Shown here: in pieces, positions 23,205 through 34,073 of the stretch
Numbering within the stretch: the first letter of the stretch is position 1
How the letters are laid out: the number at the start of each line of letters is the position of its first letter
Assembly: GCA_036417435.1 (NCBI GenBank)
Contig: CM070905.1
Location: 67,101,092 to 67,165,091 of the forward strand
Origin: Inia geoffrensis
Taxonomy: Eukaryota > Chordata > Mammalia > Artiodactyla > Iniidae
Direction: 5' to 3'
Length of the DNA stretch: 64,000 bases
The notes under the pieces: generated by a model
What the model was told of the DNA's origin: nothing
Database searches by the model: none
Seen by the model: only the letters and a program-made list of their open reading frames with translations
Translations under genes and position numbers: made by a program

Positions 23205-26200
23205 AAATATTTATATGGATCCTGCTTCTTCATTTAAAAATGTTTCTATTTACTCAGCTGTAACTGTTCATGTCTGTCCACCAGTCCTCAAATTGTGAAA
23301 CACTTCAGAAGAAAAGTGGGATGGAAGTAGGCCAGACAGAATCTCAAAGGGCACTTCAGGTGAGGTCAAGAGCACCAGCAAAAGCAGAAATTTGGAGAGT
23401 GGCCAAGAAGCTACTCCATTATGAGTGGAAGCCCAGTTTCAGGGGCAAAGGCATTTGCAAGAAAAATGGAAGTAAAATAGTTGCATTTGACATTTATTCC
23501 TTGTGAAAGAATTTTGGTTTCGCTTTCATATTCTTTGCTAGAGGTAATAAAATTCAAAATGATGGACATCACACCAATTTTATCAGTGGTAATTTTATCA
23601 GTGGTATAATATGAGCAGGAAAATTAACAAATATGCCTCAGTATTATGAAACGTTAAATGATTTTTCTGATGTGAGATGAAGTTGAATAATATCGTATAA
23701 ATGATACCACATGATAAATAATGAGGAAATATCAGCATAAAATAGAGTTGTTACCAAATAATCTGAAATCCAAATGTGTAAAAACTATTTCAACTTGGCC
23801 TGTGCCTTCCTTCAAAATCTGCACTTCTTTAACAGAAAATAAGACATATGAAGAATTTATAGAGTAAATCTACTGACATTTGAGACAAAAGTGATTCTAT
23901 TTAATATCGTTGCTATTTCCATTTGCCATTAATTACCATGTAACTTTGTGAATTTTTGCCGACTTTTTTACAAGTGAAGCACTTGCTGCTTCAAAACTGA
24001 TTATTTTGTAATCTGATTATTCACAGCTTGCTAATTTGTAATTGGGCTTTTACAACTAGAAAACCTCCAGATTTCAGAAAAACTAATTTATTTTTTTCTT
24101 TGGGTAATTGTAGTGTTCACACAAAACAATGGAGTGAGATGATTTCTAGTGTGTTTTGTGCAGTGTTCTGGAACCAGTAAAATATATTATTGATTGCCTA
24201 ATGAAAAGCACCATGTTCATACAAATTTACTGTGTCTGGGCAGGGATACAACTGCTACTTTTATTCTGTTTAGGGAATCACCTGCCATTTTACCAAGGTC
24301 TATCGCTACATATCAAGTGGGTCTTAAATTAGGTTGAGGTTACCTACAGGGCACTTTGTAAGGTGCCCTTATCCTTTTCCTTTCCTGCAGAGCTACCCAC
24401 TGCTTCTAATTTAGCCAAAGATCATCAAAATTAATTATGACTGAGTGGTATTATAATGGAAGCAAAGTACAAGTCAAGCACTGTTGACTTTCTTGAAATT
24501 ATGGAATAGAATCATATATTTTACTATACTATCAAAGGCTTAAGCAAATTGACTGTATAGGCAGATTGGATTTGCTGATTTAAAAATCAGAGTTTAAAGA
24601 AAACATTTAGAAAGAAGAAAGTGCAAAGAGAGCTAGGCCTGCCAAGATCAAATGAAAACTGTTATAAGATAAAAATATTCTCATTTTATTAAAAATTTTG
24701 ACCAGCGATCTCAAAGTACAGTCAACACTGAGTTGTCACAGTTGGGAGAAAAAATAGTATGAGATTTTTGTCATTGCCTTCCATGAATTCATAATCTACT
24801 AGCCTTTGTATGACACTAGGTACAGTCAAGTAAGAATGTAAAATAGTATTTGTATCAGTCAGAAAAATGTAGCTTATTCTATTGTAACAAATATCACCTA
24901 AATCTCTGTGCTGTTAGACAGCAAAGGTTTATTGCTCACCTGTGCTACGTATGTAATGCAGGTCGCAGGAAGCTCTGCTCATCATAGTTAATCCAGAACC
25001 TAGGCTATATAAGAATGAAAGGGAGTTCCAAAGGTAACGTACTGGCACTTAAAGGCTCCTGCCCAGATGTGGCGCCTGTCTCTTCTTCTCCTACCTCATT
25101 GACATGTCCCTATCACAGGGGCCAGTGCTGCAAATGGGCAGAATAATTAACAGTTATTGAAGAATGTTAATGACTACTAGAGTACTTAAGGATTAAATCA
25201 ATTGAGAGGTACCAACTGCTGTCTGGGAAAAAGCACAATCGAAACATTAAACCCTATTGTCATTCTTCAACCAGAAAACTGATGGACATCTACATTGTCC
25301 TAGATAGTGCCTTCACACACTTCGAATTAATAAGAAGGTACACATAGCATACAAGTATAAAACAATGTGTTGCTTATATTATAAAAACCAGTTCATAAAT
25401 ACTGCTGAAAGTAAAATGATCTTATAAAACTGCACTGATGCTTTTGTGGACAGTGTCATTCATTGTTCTAGCTTGTGGTGCCAAGAGCACATCTCCCCAT
25501 GCTCTAGATTTTGGAGGAGATGGAATAGACCTTTACACAGCTCCATGGCTATAATGAGAGGCATTTAAAGGGTGGATGTGGGAGGGAGAAAGTAAAAAAT
25601 TAGCTTTCTAGAGAATAGTTAAATTTGTGAATCTTTTCCTAGAATTACACTGAAAATTAATGTCTGTCACAGTACCATAGACAGCATAAACCCTAGTGAT
25701 GTTTTCAGAGAGGAGCCTGAGGTCATGTTGTAAACCACTATAATTGCTTTACACGTGGTAGTTATATAGGTGGACTCGTTTGTATGTTTGTGTGTTGGTT
25801 TGCTTGATTTAAGTAAATAGATGTTATTTTCATCCTAGGATATAGCCTCCCTTCTTTCATCTCGCAATGTCTGGTATTCCAATCAGGGTTCCTCTCTAGC
25901 TATAATCACTACAGACAATGTATGGGTCTTTGAGTATATAAAGTAGTTACCGAAGAGTGATTTGGTTAGATCTTAAACATGCCTATTGATTTACTCTTGT
26001 GTATCCTGAGCAGTTTTTCAAATTAGCTTTTGTGGAGGAGCAGGAGGAGGTCTCTGTAGTTGTTGGGATTTGGGGAAAGATCAATTTGTGAAAGGTAAAG
26101 AAATGAAGGTTTAAAATGGAGTGTGTTGGGACAGTAACAATTGTGCTACTAGAAACAGTTTGTTTCTCCCTTTCCTCCTCTATTCTCTTGTACCTATGAT

Positions 26201-26252
26201 GTGGTTGCTTAGTATCTCGACAGAACACTCTAGATGGAATAAGATTAAAAAG
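23205..26252. other. Mostly unique DNA, one unassigned old repeat
   Basis: A 15-bp perfect tandem duplication, aattttatcagtggt, occupies 23576-23605. The stretch 23930-24130 is repeat-free and TAAT-rich. The part from about 24855 to 25180 ('attctattgtaacaaatatc', 'aaaggtttattgctcacctg') resembles a common ancient mammalian repeat whose family I cannot fix. No gene recognised. Confidence 0.5.
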
Positions 26253-26259
26253 AACTCTG

Positions 26260-26475
26260 GGGCTTCCCTTGTGGTGCAGTGGTTGAGAGTCCACCTGCCG
26301 ATGCAGGGGACACAGGTTCGTGCCCCGGTCCGGGAAGATCCCACATGCCGCGGAGCGGCTGGGCCTGTGAGCCATGGCCGCTGAGCCTGCATGTCCGGAG
26401 CCTGTGCTCCGCAACGGGAGAGGCCACAGCAGTGAGAGGCCTGTGTACCGCAACAACAAAAAAAAACAACAAAAA
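26260..26475 (+). mobile_element. CHR-type SINE
   Basis: The sense copy begins 'ggcttcccttgtggtgcagt' (tRNA-derived, A-box region), with a B-box-like ggttcgtgccc near 26312. The body runs to 'gtgagaggcctgtgtaccgc', followed by an A-rich tail. A short duplication, aactctg, lies at 26253-26259 and 26476-26482. The first part overlaps open frames on both strands that are not genes. Confidence 0.94.
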
Positions 26476-26594
26476 AACTCTGTGATGTAAGAGGGTTCCA
26501 GCATCTCCTGACAGAAGGGTAAGAAGGAGGTCCTATATGATGGTTCTGTAGAAGAAATTTCTATAGGTGGCAGGCAAGGTTTGTGCACGGGGAT

Positions 26595-27035
26595 GAATTG
26601 TAGCCCCACCAAAATTCATGTCTCTCCAGAACCTCAGAATATGACCTTATGTGGGGATGGGGTCTTTCCAGATGTATTTAGTTAAGTTAGGATGAGGTCA
26701 TACTAGAAAGAGTGGGCCCTAAATCCCATATGATTGGTCTCGTTATAAGAAGAGGAGAAAATCGAGACAGACTGAGACACACGGGGGAAAAGGCCATGAA
26801 ATGATGGAGGCAGAGATCGGAGTTATGATGACACAAGCCAAGAAACTCCTGAAGTCACCAGAAGCTTGGACTATGCAAGGAAGAATCTTTCCCTAGAGCC
26901 TTCAGAGGGAGCGTGGCCCTGCTAACATCTCGGTTCAGACTTCCAGCCTCCGTAACTGCAAGAGAAAAAATATCTTTTGCTTTAAACCACCACGTTTGTC
27001 AAATTTTGTCATGGCAGTCCTAGGCAAATAATACT
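26595..27035 (+). mobile_element. ERVL-MaLR (MLT1-type) LTR
   Basis: Landmarks: 'ccaccaaaattcatgtctct', 'ttagttaagttaggatgagg', 'ggtctcgttataagaagagg', 'gagacacacgggggaaaagg', 'tcggttcagacttccagcct' and 'tgctttaaaccaccacgttt'. This is the layout of an old MaLR LTR in sense orientation. Solo; no internal genes. Confidence 0.8.
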
Positions 27036-27079
27036 GGCAGATATTTCTGGTCAAGTAGTTTGTGTTTTTTTTAAATTTT

Positions 27080-27304
27080 GTTTTATTTTTAAATTTATTT
27101 TTTTATTTTTTTGCTGTACGCGGGCCTCTCACTGTTGTGGCCTCTCCCGTTGCGGAGCACAGGCTCCAGACGCACAAGCTCAGCGGCCACGGCTCACAGG
27201 CCCAGCCGCTCCGCGGCATGTGGGATCTTCCCAGACCGGGGCACGAACCCGTATCCCCTGCATCGGCAGACGGACTCTCAACCACTGCGCCACCAGGGAA
27301 GCCC
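27080..27304 (-). mobile_element. CHR-type SINE
   Basis: A T-rich tail complement, then gctgtacgcgggcctctcac, the body complement, and the head complement ending accagggaagccc. A 9-bp duplication, ttaaatttt, lies at 27071-27079 and 27305-27313. Confidence 0.93.
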
Positions 27305-27330
27305 TTAAATTTTTTTTGAATTACATTTTT

Positions 27331-27446
27331 TTTTTTTGGCCATGCTACACGGCATGTGGGATCTTATTCCCTGACAAGGGATCGAGCCCGCGGCCCCTGC
27401 ATTGGAAGCACGGAGTCTTAACCATTGGACCACCAGGGAAGTCCTC
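27331..27446 (-). mobile_element. Short CHR-1-like SINE
   Basis: A second tRNA-derived SINE in the same orientation as its neighbour, only 26 bp away. It has 'ggccatgctacacggcatgt', 'gggatcgagcccgcggcccc' (B-box complement) and 'ttggaccaccagggaagtcc'. It is about 116 bp, essentially the tRNA-like head plus a short tail, and clearly a different subfamily from the 200-bp copies. The duplication cattttt lies at 27324-27330 and 27447-27453. Confidence 0.88.
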
Positions 27447-27453
27447 CATTTTT

Positions 27454-29882
27454 AAAAAATAATCTCTCTGGTTGTCTGACTTCTTTGCTAAGTTCTTATG
27501 ATGCTTAGGTCCATTTATTGATTGATGTAGTACTACTGTATGTTGTGTTGCCTGTGCATGTTTGAAAGACAATGTATAAATTTGCATAGTACATCTAATA
27601 GGTGGCTTTATGTATTATTGGATAAAGTCTATGAATGGTACAAATGAGCATTATGAAAACAAAGATTTACTATCTTACTAGTAAAAATCAAATAGCATAA
27701 GAGAAGGAGTACTAGAGTAAGGGTGAAAAGACTTGGGTTCCCATGTTGCCACTACCATTTATATATGTGTGACTAGACAAACAACTACAGTTTTCCACAC
27801 CTGTAACCAGATAATAAAAATTCCAGGCTTTATATCAAATAAAAATTTTGAGGAATAAATGAGTACATTTGAACTACTTTATTAAAGTATCATAATAATA
27901 CGAAAGATACTACATTTATTAGAAGATTGTTTAAGAAAAGTCTCACATACAATGTGTAGATATCACATTTGCAAATGATATTTTCTCATGCGATAGCAAA
28001 TCACTGTTCAACCCAGTGCCCATCTTAATGGCTTAGAGAGGAGCTTATCAGGGCAAAATTTATTTTAATAATTCAGGGTGTCATTTCCACAAAGTCATCT
28101 AGAACCATTTTGCAGACCTGAGAGCAAGGGCATGAGTGGCATCTGGCCTGTAATTTGTAACTGATTGGCTTCACAGGCCACAGCATTTGCAAGCCTCTGC
28201 ACACATCATAGAAATCTCTCTCAAAAGTTCTGTATCAGTAATGAGAGCTCGTCTTTCCAGTCTGTTTTTTAGGAAGAATGAAGATGGTGGTGGCGTTGTA
28301 TAGGCATTGTCTGGGAGAATGAATGGGATGACAGCCTGGTCATCTGGGCACTCTGTTGATCATAGAGCAGTTTTTATTGTTCATTTTTAGACTTTTATAA
28401 AACCCCATAGACAACATGGTAAAGGGGAAAAAGGCAAGTGATATCTGCATGCACACAGAATTAACAAAATTTGGACATATTGGTACTTTTCAACGGATAA
28501 TTTGTCTCCATTTCCATCATTCTGTGTGTACCACTGGCATCTTGACACCTGCAGATTTTGGCTGGGCCTGTATTGAGCAGATGTGCACTCCATCACACTG
28601 GGTGTGGTTGTCAGGCACTGTGCTTCCCTTCACAAGCAGTACCCCGCCTCCCCCAGGAAAGAGCTGAATATTGCCATTTATCCTGTGTATTTCTATCAAA
28701 TCATACTCTGCATGTCATTTCTGTTCATTAATATGATAATTAGAAAATTTATCCTCTCTACCCCACCCTTTTAAAATCTAGGATTCAGTATCATTTACTT
28801 CCCTTTTCCCCCGCCAGTTATTCCTTTTTATTGTTCATTGATGGGGAATTGTAAAATGCGACAGAGTGAGGGAGAAATAGATGAAATATCTCATTGGTTA
28901 AAATCTCAACGATGGCTATTTAATAACATGGAAAAAATTGTGCCACTTAATGTCAACTGGCTTTTACTTAAAATGTAATTCTTTATGTTTTTCGTAACTT
29001 GGCTTCAACTTTATAGATACTATTTGCTTCATGAATTATGGATTTTAAATATATACTTAAAACTAACAGTGGATCGTTAAAATATAGAAATATTGATATT
29101 ATTAGCTAAATTTGAGTATCCACTAGGAGGAACTGAGTACTTTATCAAGAATATATGAGATTAATGTTTTAAAATATTTAATAAAATATTATCAGTATAT
29201 TGGGATTAGTACTGATAAAAGTGAAATTAAGTTGTGATACGTTGAATGTCATTATGATTATATAATAAGTTGGGAACTAGAAGTACAGAATGAATACCAT
29301 TGTATGATTACAGCTAATTAAATTACTAAGGGCTTTGAAGAAACTAAAACAAAACAGTTTGTGTGATTTTTCACATCAAAGATTCACGTGAATTTGTCTT
29401 CTTTCTTGAAAATGAAGCTGCTTTATAGCCAGTATGATAAAAATAGATCTAAAAGTAGGATATAGAGAAATACAAAGCAGACTATTGTAGTATACTAAAG
29501 AAACCATATAGGTGTGAGGATATGAAGACTGTCGAGAACTAAATTTACCTGGGATGGTGGGAGTGCATAAAAATACCTCACTTTGTTTATTTCCTATATA
29601 AGTTGCAAAAATGTGGCATGATATATGGGAGAACTGGTCAATCATGATGACTATGAATGAATTATATTTTAAACAAAATATGGTTTGCAGTGACTGCCTA
29701 TATTCAAGAGCAGCCTTGGAGATGACAAACCGATTGGCCGATTTTAGAATTCCTCAGAAATTCTGTTCACAGGTTTGATTCAAAATGCACCTAGCATCAT
29801 TAACAGGGTCTCCTTTTGAATGTTGTGAATTCTGAAATTCTTTCCTAGCACAGGAATGGCACAGAAGGTACACACTGATTTA
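27454..29882. other. Mostly unique DNA, no gene seen
   Basis: A MIR-like plus-strand patch lies at about 27715-27880. From 27880 to 29880 I see unique AT-rich sequence without a convincing exon. Overlapping open frames on both strands near 28387-28699 have no recognisable domain. Confidence 0.5.
27715..27880 (+). mobile_element. MIR SINE remnant
   Basis: The order 'gacttgggttcccatgttgc', 'gtgtgactagacaaacaact', 'ttttccacacctgtaaccag' and 'gaggaataaatgagtac' follows the MIR consensus in sense orientation. Diverged. Confidence 0.65.
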
Positions 29883-29896
29883 AAAGTATTTGGCTG

Positions 29897-30057
29897 GGGC
29901 TCCCCTGGTGGCACAGTGGTTGAGAGTCCGCCTGCCGATGCAGGGGACGCAGGTTCGTGCCCCGGTCTGGGAAGATCCCACATGCCACGGAGCGGGTGGG
30001 CCTGTGAGCCACGGCCGCTGAGCCTGCACGTCTGGAGCCTGTGCTCCACAACGGGAG
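29897..30057 (+). mobile_element. CHR-type SINE lacking its 3' part and poly(A) tail
   Basis: The sense copy starts 'gggctcccctggtggcacag' and runs through the B-box-like ggttcgtgccc to 'gtgctccacaacgggag', where it stops. The last third seen in sister copies (the 'gaggccacaacagtgag' part and the A tail) is absent. Yet a perfect 14-bp duplication, aaagtatttggctg (29883-29896 and 30058-30071), brackets exactly this truncated form. It therefore seems to have inserted already tailless. Confidence 0.93.
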
Positions 30058-30104
30058 AAAGTATTTGGCTGTGTCTAGGACAGGCTGAGGCAGTAAGGAT
30101 GAAA

Positions 30105-30300
30105 GATTGAAAGGGCCAGCTCTGGAGTCACATGGGCTTAAGATCACATGCCTGTTCTTCTGCTTACCACCTGGGTGACCTTAGGCAGTTTATTAACCTG
30201 TTGACACTGTATCATAAGGTTGCTGCAGAAGTTAAATGCTTAGTTTAGTATTGAGTATATAGAAAATCGTCAACAAATAATGACTTTTACTATTAGTGTT
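30105..30300 (+). mobile_element. MIR SINE
   Basis: 'ccagctctggagtcacatgg', 'tgcttaccacctgggtgacc', 'ttaggcagtttattaacctg' and 'tgctgcagaagttaaatgct' match MIR in sense orientation from head through core to tail. Relatively complete. Confidence 0.82.
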
Positions 30301-31504
30301 TTCGTTGTTACCCGACATCAATCTGCCTACAAATATTTATTAATAAGCTCATTCATTTAAGACAATGATACTGTTTATTAAGGACCAACTCTATTTTAAG
30401 TACTCTACTAGGTACTGTGCTAGTTATTAACTATGCATTGAGCAAGCAACTCTTAAATTTGCCTATACTCTTGTAAGTTCCTTACAAGTTCCAAATTCCA
30501 TGGTGACTTAAATGAATCTAAGAGTAAAAGATTCATGGCCTAGATCACAGGTATTAAACAATATGGTTAGAAGCCCTGAATTAAAGGAACGAAGGAACTG
30601 AGCTTCTCTTAATGAAGTTCTCTTTTGTTCCAGGGAAATAGAGAAAATCAGACCTCTATTCTAAAATGATTACTTGAGATTCCAGGATTTATACTTAAGA
30701 CCTTAATCAGAAAAAATATTAATATATTAAAAATATAAAATATATAGTATATGAACATTATATTTTATAAATATTACATATGTATAAACATGTATGTGTA
30801 TCTATGTACTCATACATACACACAAACATATATTCGTCTTAACATATATTAATTCCAAATATTCTGATTTACAAATCATTTATTAAAATATTAAATCCAT
30901 TAGATGGCAAATAATGTGCACACTGAAGTTTCATTTGTTAAATAGTTCTACAAATATGTAGTGATTGCCTCCTATGAGTTGGACATTCTTCTGATGACCT
31001 GAACATAGAGCAGTGAATGAAGCTAACTCTCTGCTCTCTAAAAGCATATATTGTAATGGTATATTCTAATGGACAATAGATCAAAAGTATTTAAATACAT
31101 ATGTAGGCTCACAGGTAAGTGTTTTCAGAAAAAAAGTGTCGGGAAAGGAGAAAGGGAATGATGGGAGGGGTGAGGTGGGTTGCTGACTTACTTAGGAAGG
31201 CATCTATAATAAGGTGAAATTTGGCCAGATAATTGAAAGAAATGAGAAATACAGGTAGTCATGAGGGTATCTGGGAGAAGGGCATTCCTGGTAGAGGAGA
31301 GAGCCAGTGAGTGTCTTAACAAAGGAGTTCAAGGAGAACAGTGGTGATGAGGTCAGAGTGGCTAATGACATTCAGATTATGCAAGGCCTCATAGGGCAAT
31401 GGAAGGACTGTGGCTTTTATTCTAATTGAAACAGTGAAGCCATGAAGGCTAAAGCGTTGAAATATCATAACATGAGTTACTTTTTGCCATTTACATATTT
31501 TCAT
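30301..31504. other. AT-rich DNA and an unassigned ancient repeat
   Basis: Positions 30715-30850 are simple AT-rich. From about 30940 to 31470 the order 'tgaacatagagcagtgaatg', 'gggcattcctggtagagg' and 'ggtcagagtggctaatgaca' matches a common old mammalian repeat that also occurs near 46760-47235. I cannot assign the family by eye. No gene. Confidence 0.5.
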
Positions 31505-32560
31505 CTTTTTTTTCTGTTTATTAAGATATTATTTACATGTAAAAATCATAAAATGTAAGGATACAGATTTATTAATTTTGATCATTTTAGATGAGTGTAA
31601 CTACCACCACAACTATCATATAAGGTTGTTCCCCTAAAAGCTGAAATCAAACAAAACAGGTAGGTACTGATCTACATTCTTTCCTCAAATTTATGGACTA
31701 GTAATCATAGCTAGAATATGTAAAGAATTTCACAACTCAACAATACAGTAACAATCACCTAGTAAAAAATTGATTAAAAATTTGAATAGCTCATCAAAGA
31801 TATAGAAAATTAAAATAAGTACATAAACAGAAGCCCAGCTTCCTTAGTTACAGTGTTAGGAAAATGCAAATTAAAACCACACACACAAAAAATCTATACT
31901 TCTTATTATTGGTTTGTTCTTATACACTGGTGGATAGAATTCCATTGTGTTTTCTTTTGTTTTCATCAATTCAACAGTTGATGGACATTTGGGTTTTTCT
32001 AAATTGGGGCTATTATGAATAAATGTCTCTAGAAATATTCGCATATAAATATTTGTATGAACATAGGTTTCGTTTATCTTGAATGGATGCTTAGGAGGGA
32101 ATTAGTAGGTCATATGGTAAATTTCTATTTAACTTTCAGAGAAACTTCAAAATGTTTTTTTCAAAGTGATCAAACTATTTTATTATCCCACAACAATTCT
32201 TGAGGGCTCCAGTTTTTCCAGACGTTTGCCAACACTGTTTTTAAATTATACATTCTATTAGTTTTCTATAGCTGCATAACACATCACCACAAATTTTGTG
32301 GTGCAAATTTTATTATGATTCTCTTTTATGTTCTGAGTAGTCTTTAATCTCATTGTTTTGAAGACTCTCCTTTTGCCTTAGGCTTTCACCAGTTTAACCA
32401 TGATGTGCCTACATGTAAATCTCTTTGTCTGTATCCTTTGTGGAGTTTGATAAACTTGGTAGGTATATATATGAATGTTTTTAATCAAATTTTACATGTT
32501 TTTAGCCATTATTTCTTTAAAAAATTTTTGTGCCTCTTTCTCTCCTCTACATTTATTTAA
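31505..32560. mobile_element. Rearranged old L1 (L1M-type) pieces
   Basis: Three or four L1-derived blocks in mixed orientation. Positions 31505-31630 are minus ('aagatattatttacatgtaa', a 3' UTR motif). Positions 31705-31885 are plus (ORF2-end motif 'gaatatgtaaagaatttcac' then 'aactcaacaa', and 'aaatgcaaattaaaaccaca'). Positions 31890-32255 are minus (complement of ORF2 end, 'atttgggtttttctaaattg'). Positions 32300-32560 are minus ('gccattatttctttaaaaaa', upstream L1 region). The switch of orientation could come from 5' inversion during insertion or from separate insertions. Confidence 0.65.
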
Positions 32561-33812
32561 GACCATAGAGCACTAACCAACTAACTCTGACAGGGGCAAT
32601 TAAGGAAGATTTCAGTTAGATGGTGACTATAAAGTGTATTAAGCCAAACTACAGTACACTGGATACTTAGAGATACTTATCAAGGAAAAGTGGTGAAACG
32701 TAATCTCAGAAATTTAATAATCTATTCAGAAAAGCAAGTAAATGATACATATTTTACAAATAAAATCCAAGGGAAAGAACACATTGAATAAGTGTGGATG
32801 AGATAAATAGAAGAAATCTTCTTTGATGAGTGGATGTATAATAGGAATGTCAATAAGATATGTTAAAATATCTACTAAATCTACAACATTTTGTGAATTT
32901 CAAACTTAAGTAAATGCCAGTAAATATATATTTATTCAGGTTCATAATAAACTTAACTGATACATAGTATTTTATTAAAAAGTTTAACTTTGATGGTAGA
33001 TATATAATCCAAACACTACTTGAAGAATTTCCAAATTACCCTTTCCTGTGTTAGATTAGAATATATCATAATCTGAACATTCACTCACATACTCATTTTT
33101 ATTTATATATAAAAGCATATTTTAAAATTTTATATAAAAAGAGCTGCCGTGTTTCCTAATATACAGATGTATTAGGTCGTGACTAAGAGAAGAATTAAAA
33201 TGTTTCCAGGGCCTATGAAAAATGAGGGATAAATTATTTTTGCATACATTACCAGTGCTTTTGTATAATTATTTAATATAACCAGATTCTTAATTTAAAT
33301 TTAATTCATCAGAACATTCTTCTTGATTTTCAGTTAGCCTGAAATATAATTTGACATTAGAAATTAGTTTTTTCCCTACTTTAGAACAGCGATAATAAGC
33401 CTTCCCATTCTCTCCCAATTTACATACCACACTGTCCTGTATAAATTTTTCCAAGAATAGAAAATCTTCCAAAAGGAGGATATGGGCTAAAAACTACAAA
33501 TCCACTTTTTATATGGAGCCATTATCAAATATAGCCTTCAGCTTTAAGTCAACTTTTATAAAATTATTATCTCCATTTAAAATCTTCCCATACTTTAAAA
33601 AATGAAATAAAAATTCTATGACCTATATGATATTTTCCTTTAATATGTAAATATGTTGATTTTAAAAATTAAAATTCTTACTGAAGCTGATGATTGTTAT
33701 ATACTCCACTGTATAGTTCAGAATGATTGGACTCATCTTTGATGAATAAGTCCACCAAATGTATTGTGACTAATCTCTGTTTCAAGACAATAGTGTTGAT
33801 AATAAATCAAGA
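32561..33812. other. Unique AT-rich DNA, no gene seen
   Basis: No repeat or exon recognised. The 60-codon minus-strand frame at 33290-33472 has no acceptor or donor context that I could support. Confidence 0.5.
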
Positions 33813-33821
33813 TAAATCTTA

Positions 33822-34064
33822 CTGGGATGGGAGGGAGATGCAAGAGGGAGGAGTTATGGGGATATATGTATATGTATAGCTGATTCACTGTGTTATAAAG
33901 CAGAAACTAACAGACCATTGTAAAGCAATTATACTCCAATAAAGATGTTAAAAAAAATAAAAACATAAAAACAAATGAATTCACACAGAAAAAAATAAAA
34001 TATGTCATGAAAAAATAAATAAAAATAAAGATCTCTAAGAAAACAAAAAAACAAAACAAAAAGG
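33822..34064 (+). mobile_element. Short L1 3' end with extended A-rich tail
   Basis: The L1 3' UTR in sense orientation ('gctgattcactgtgttataa', 'agcaattatactccaataaa') ends in a first A-rich run at about 33948-33965. About 80 bp of other sequence follows, then a second A-rich run (about 34039-34062). A 9-bp duplication, taaatctta (33813-33821 and 34065-34073), brackets the whole block. This layout fits a 5'-truncated L1 that carried downstream DNA with it. Confidence 0.75.
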
Positions 34065-34073
34065 TAAATCTTA

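Noticed and set aside
25983..26612. 209-codon minus-strand open frame
   Set aside because: It runs through a CHR SINE and its flanks. The protein-like middle part is the common SINE read-through peptide seen at all the other copies.
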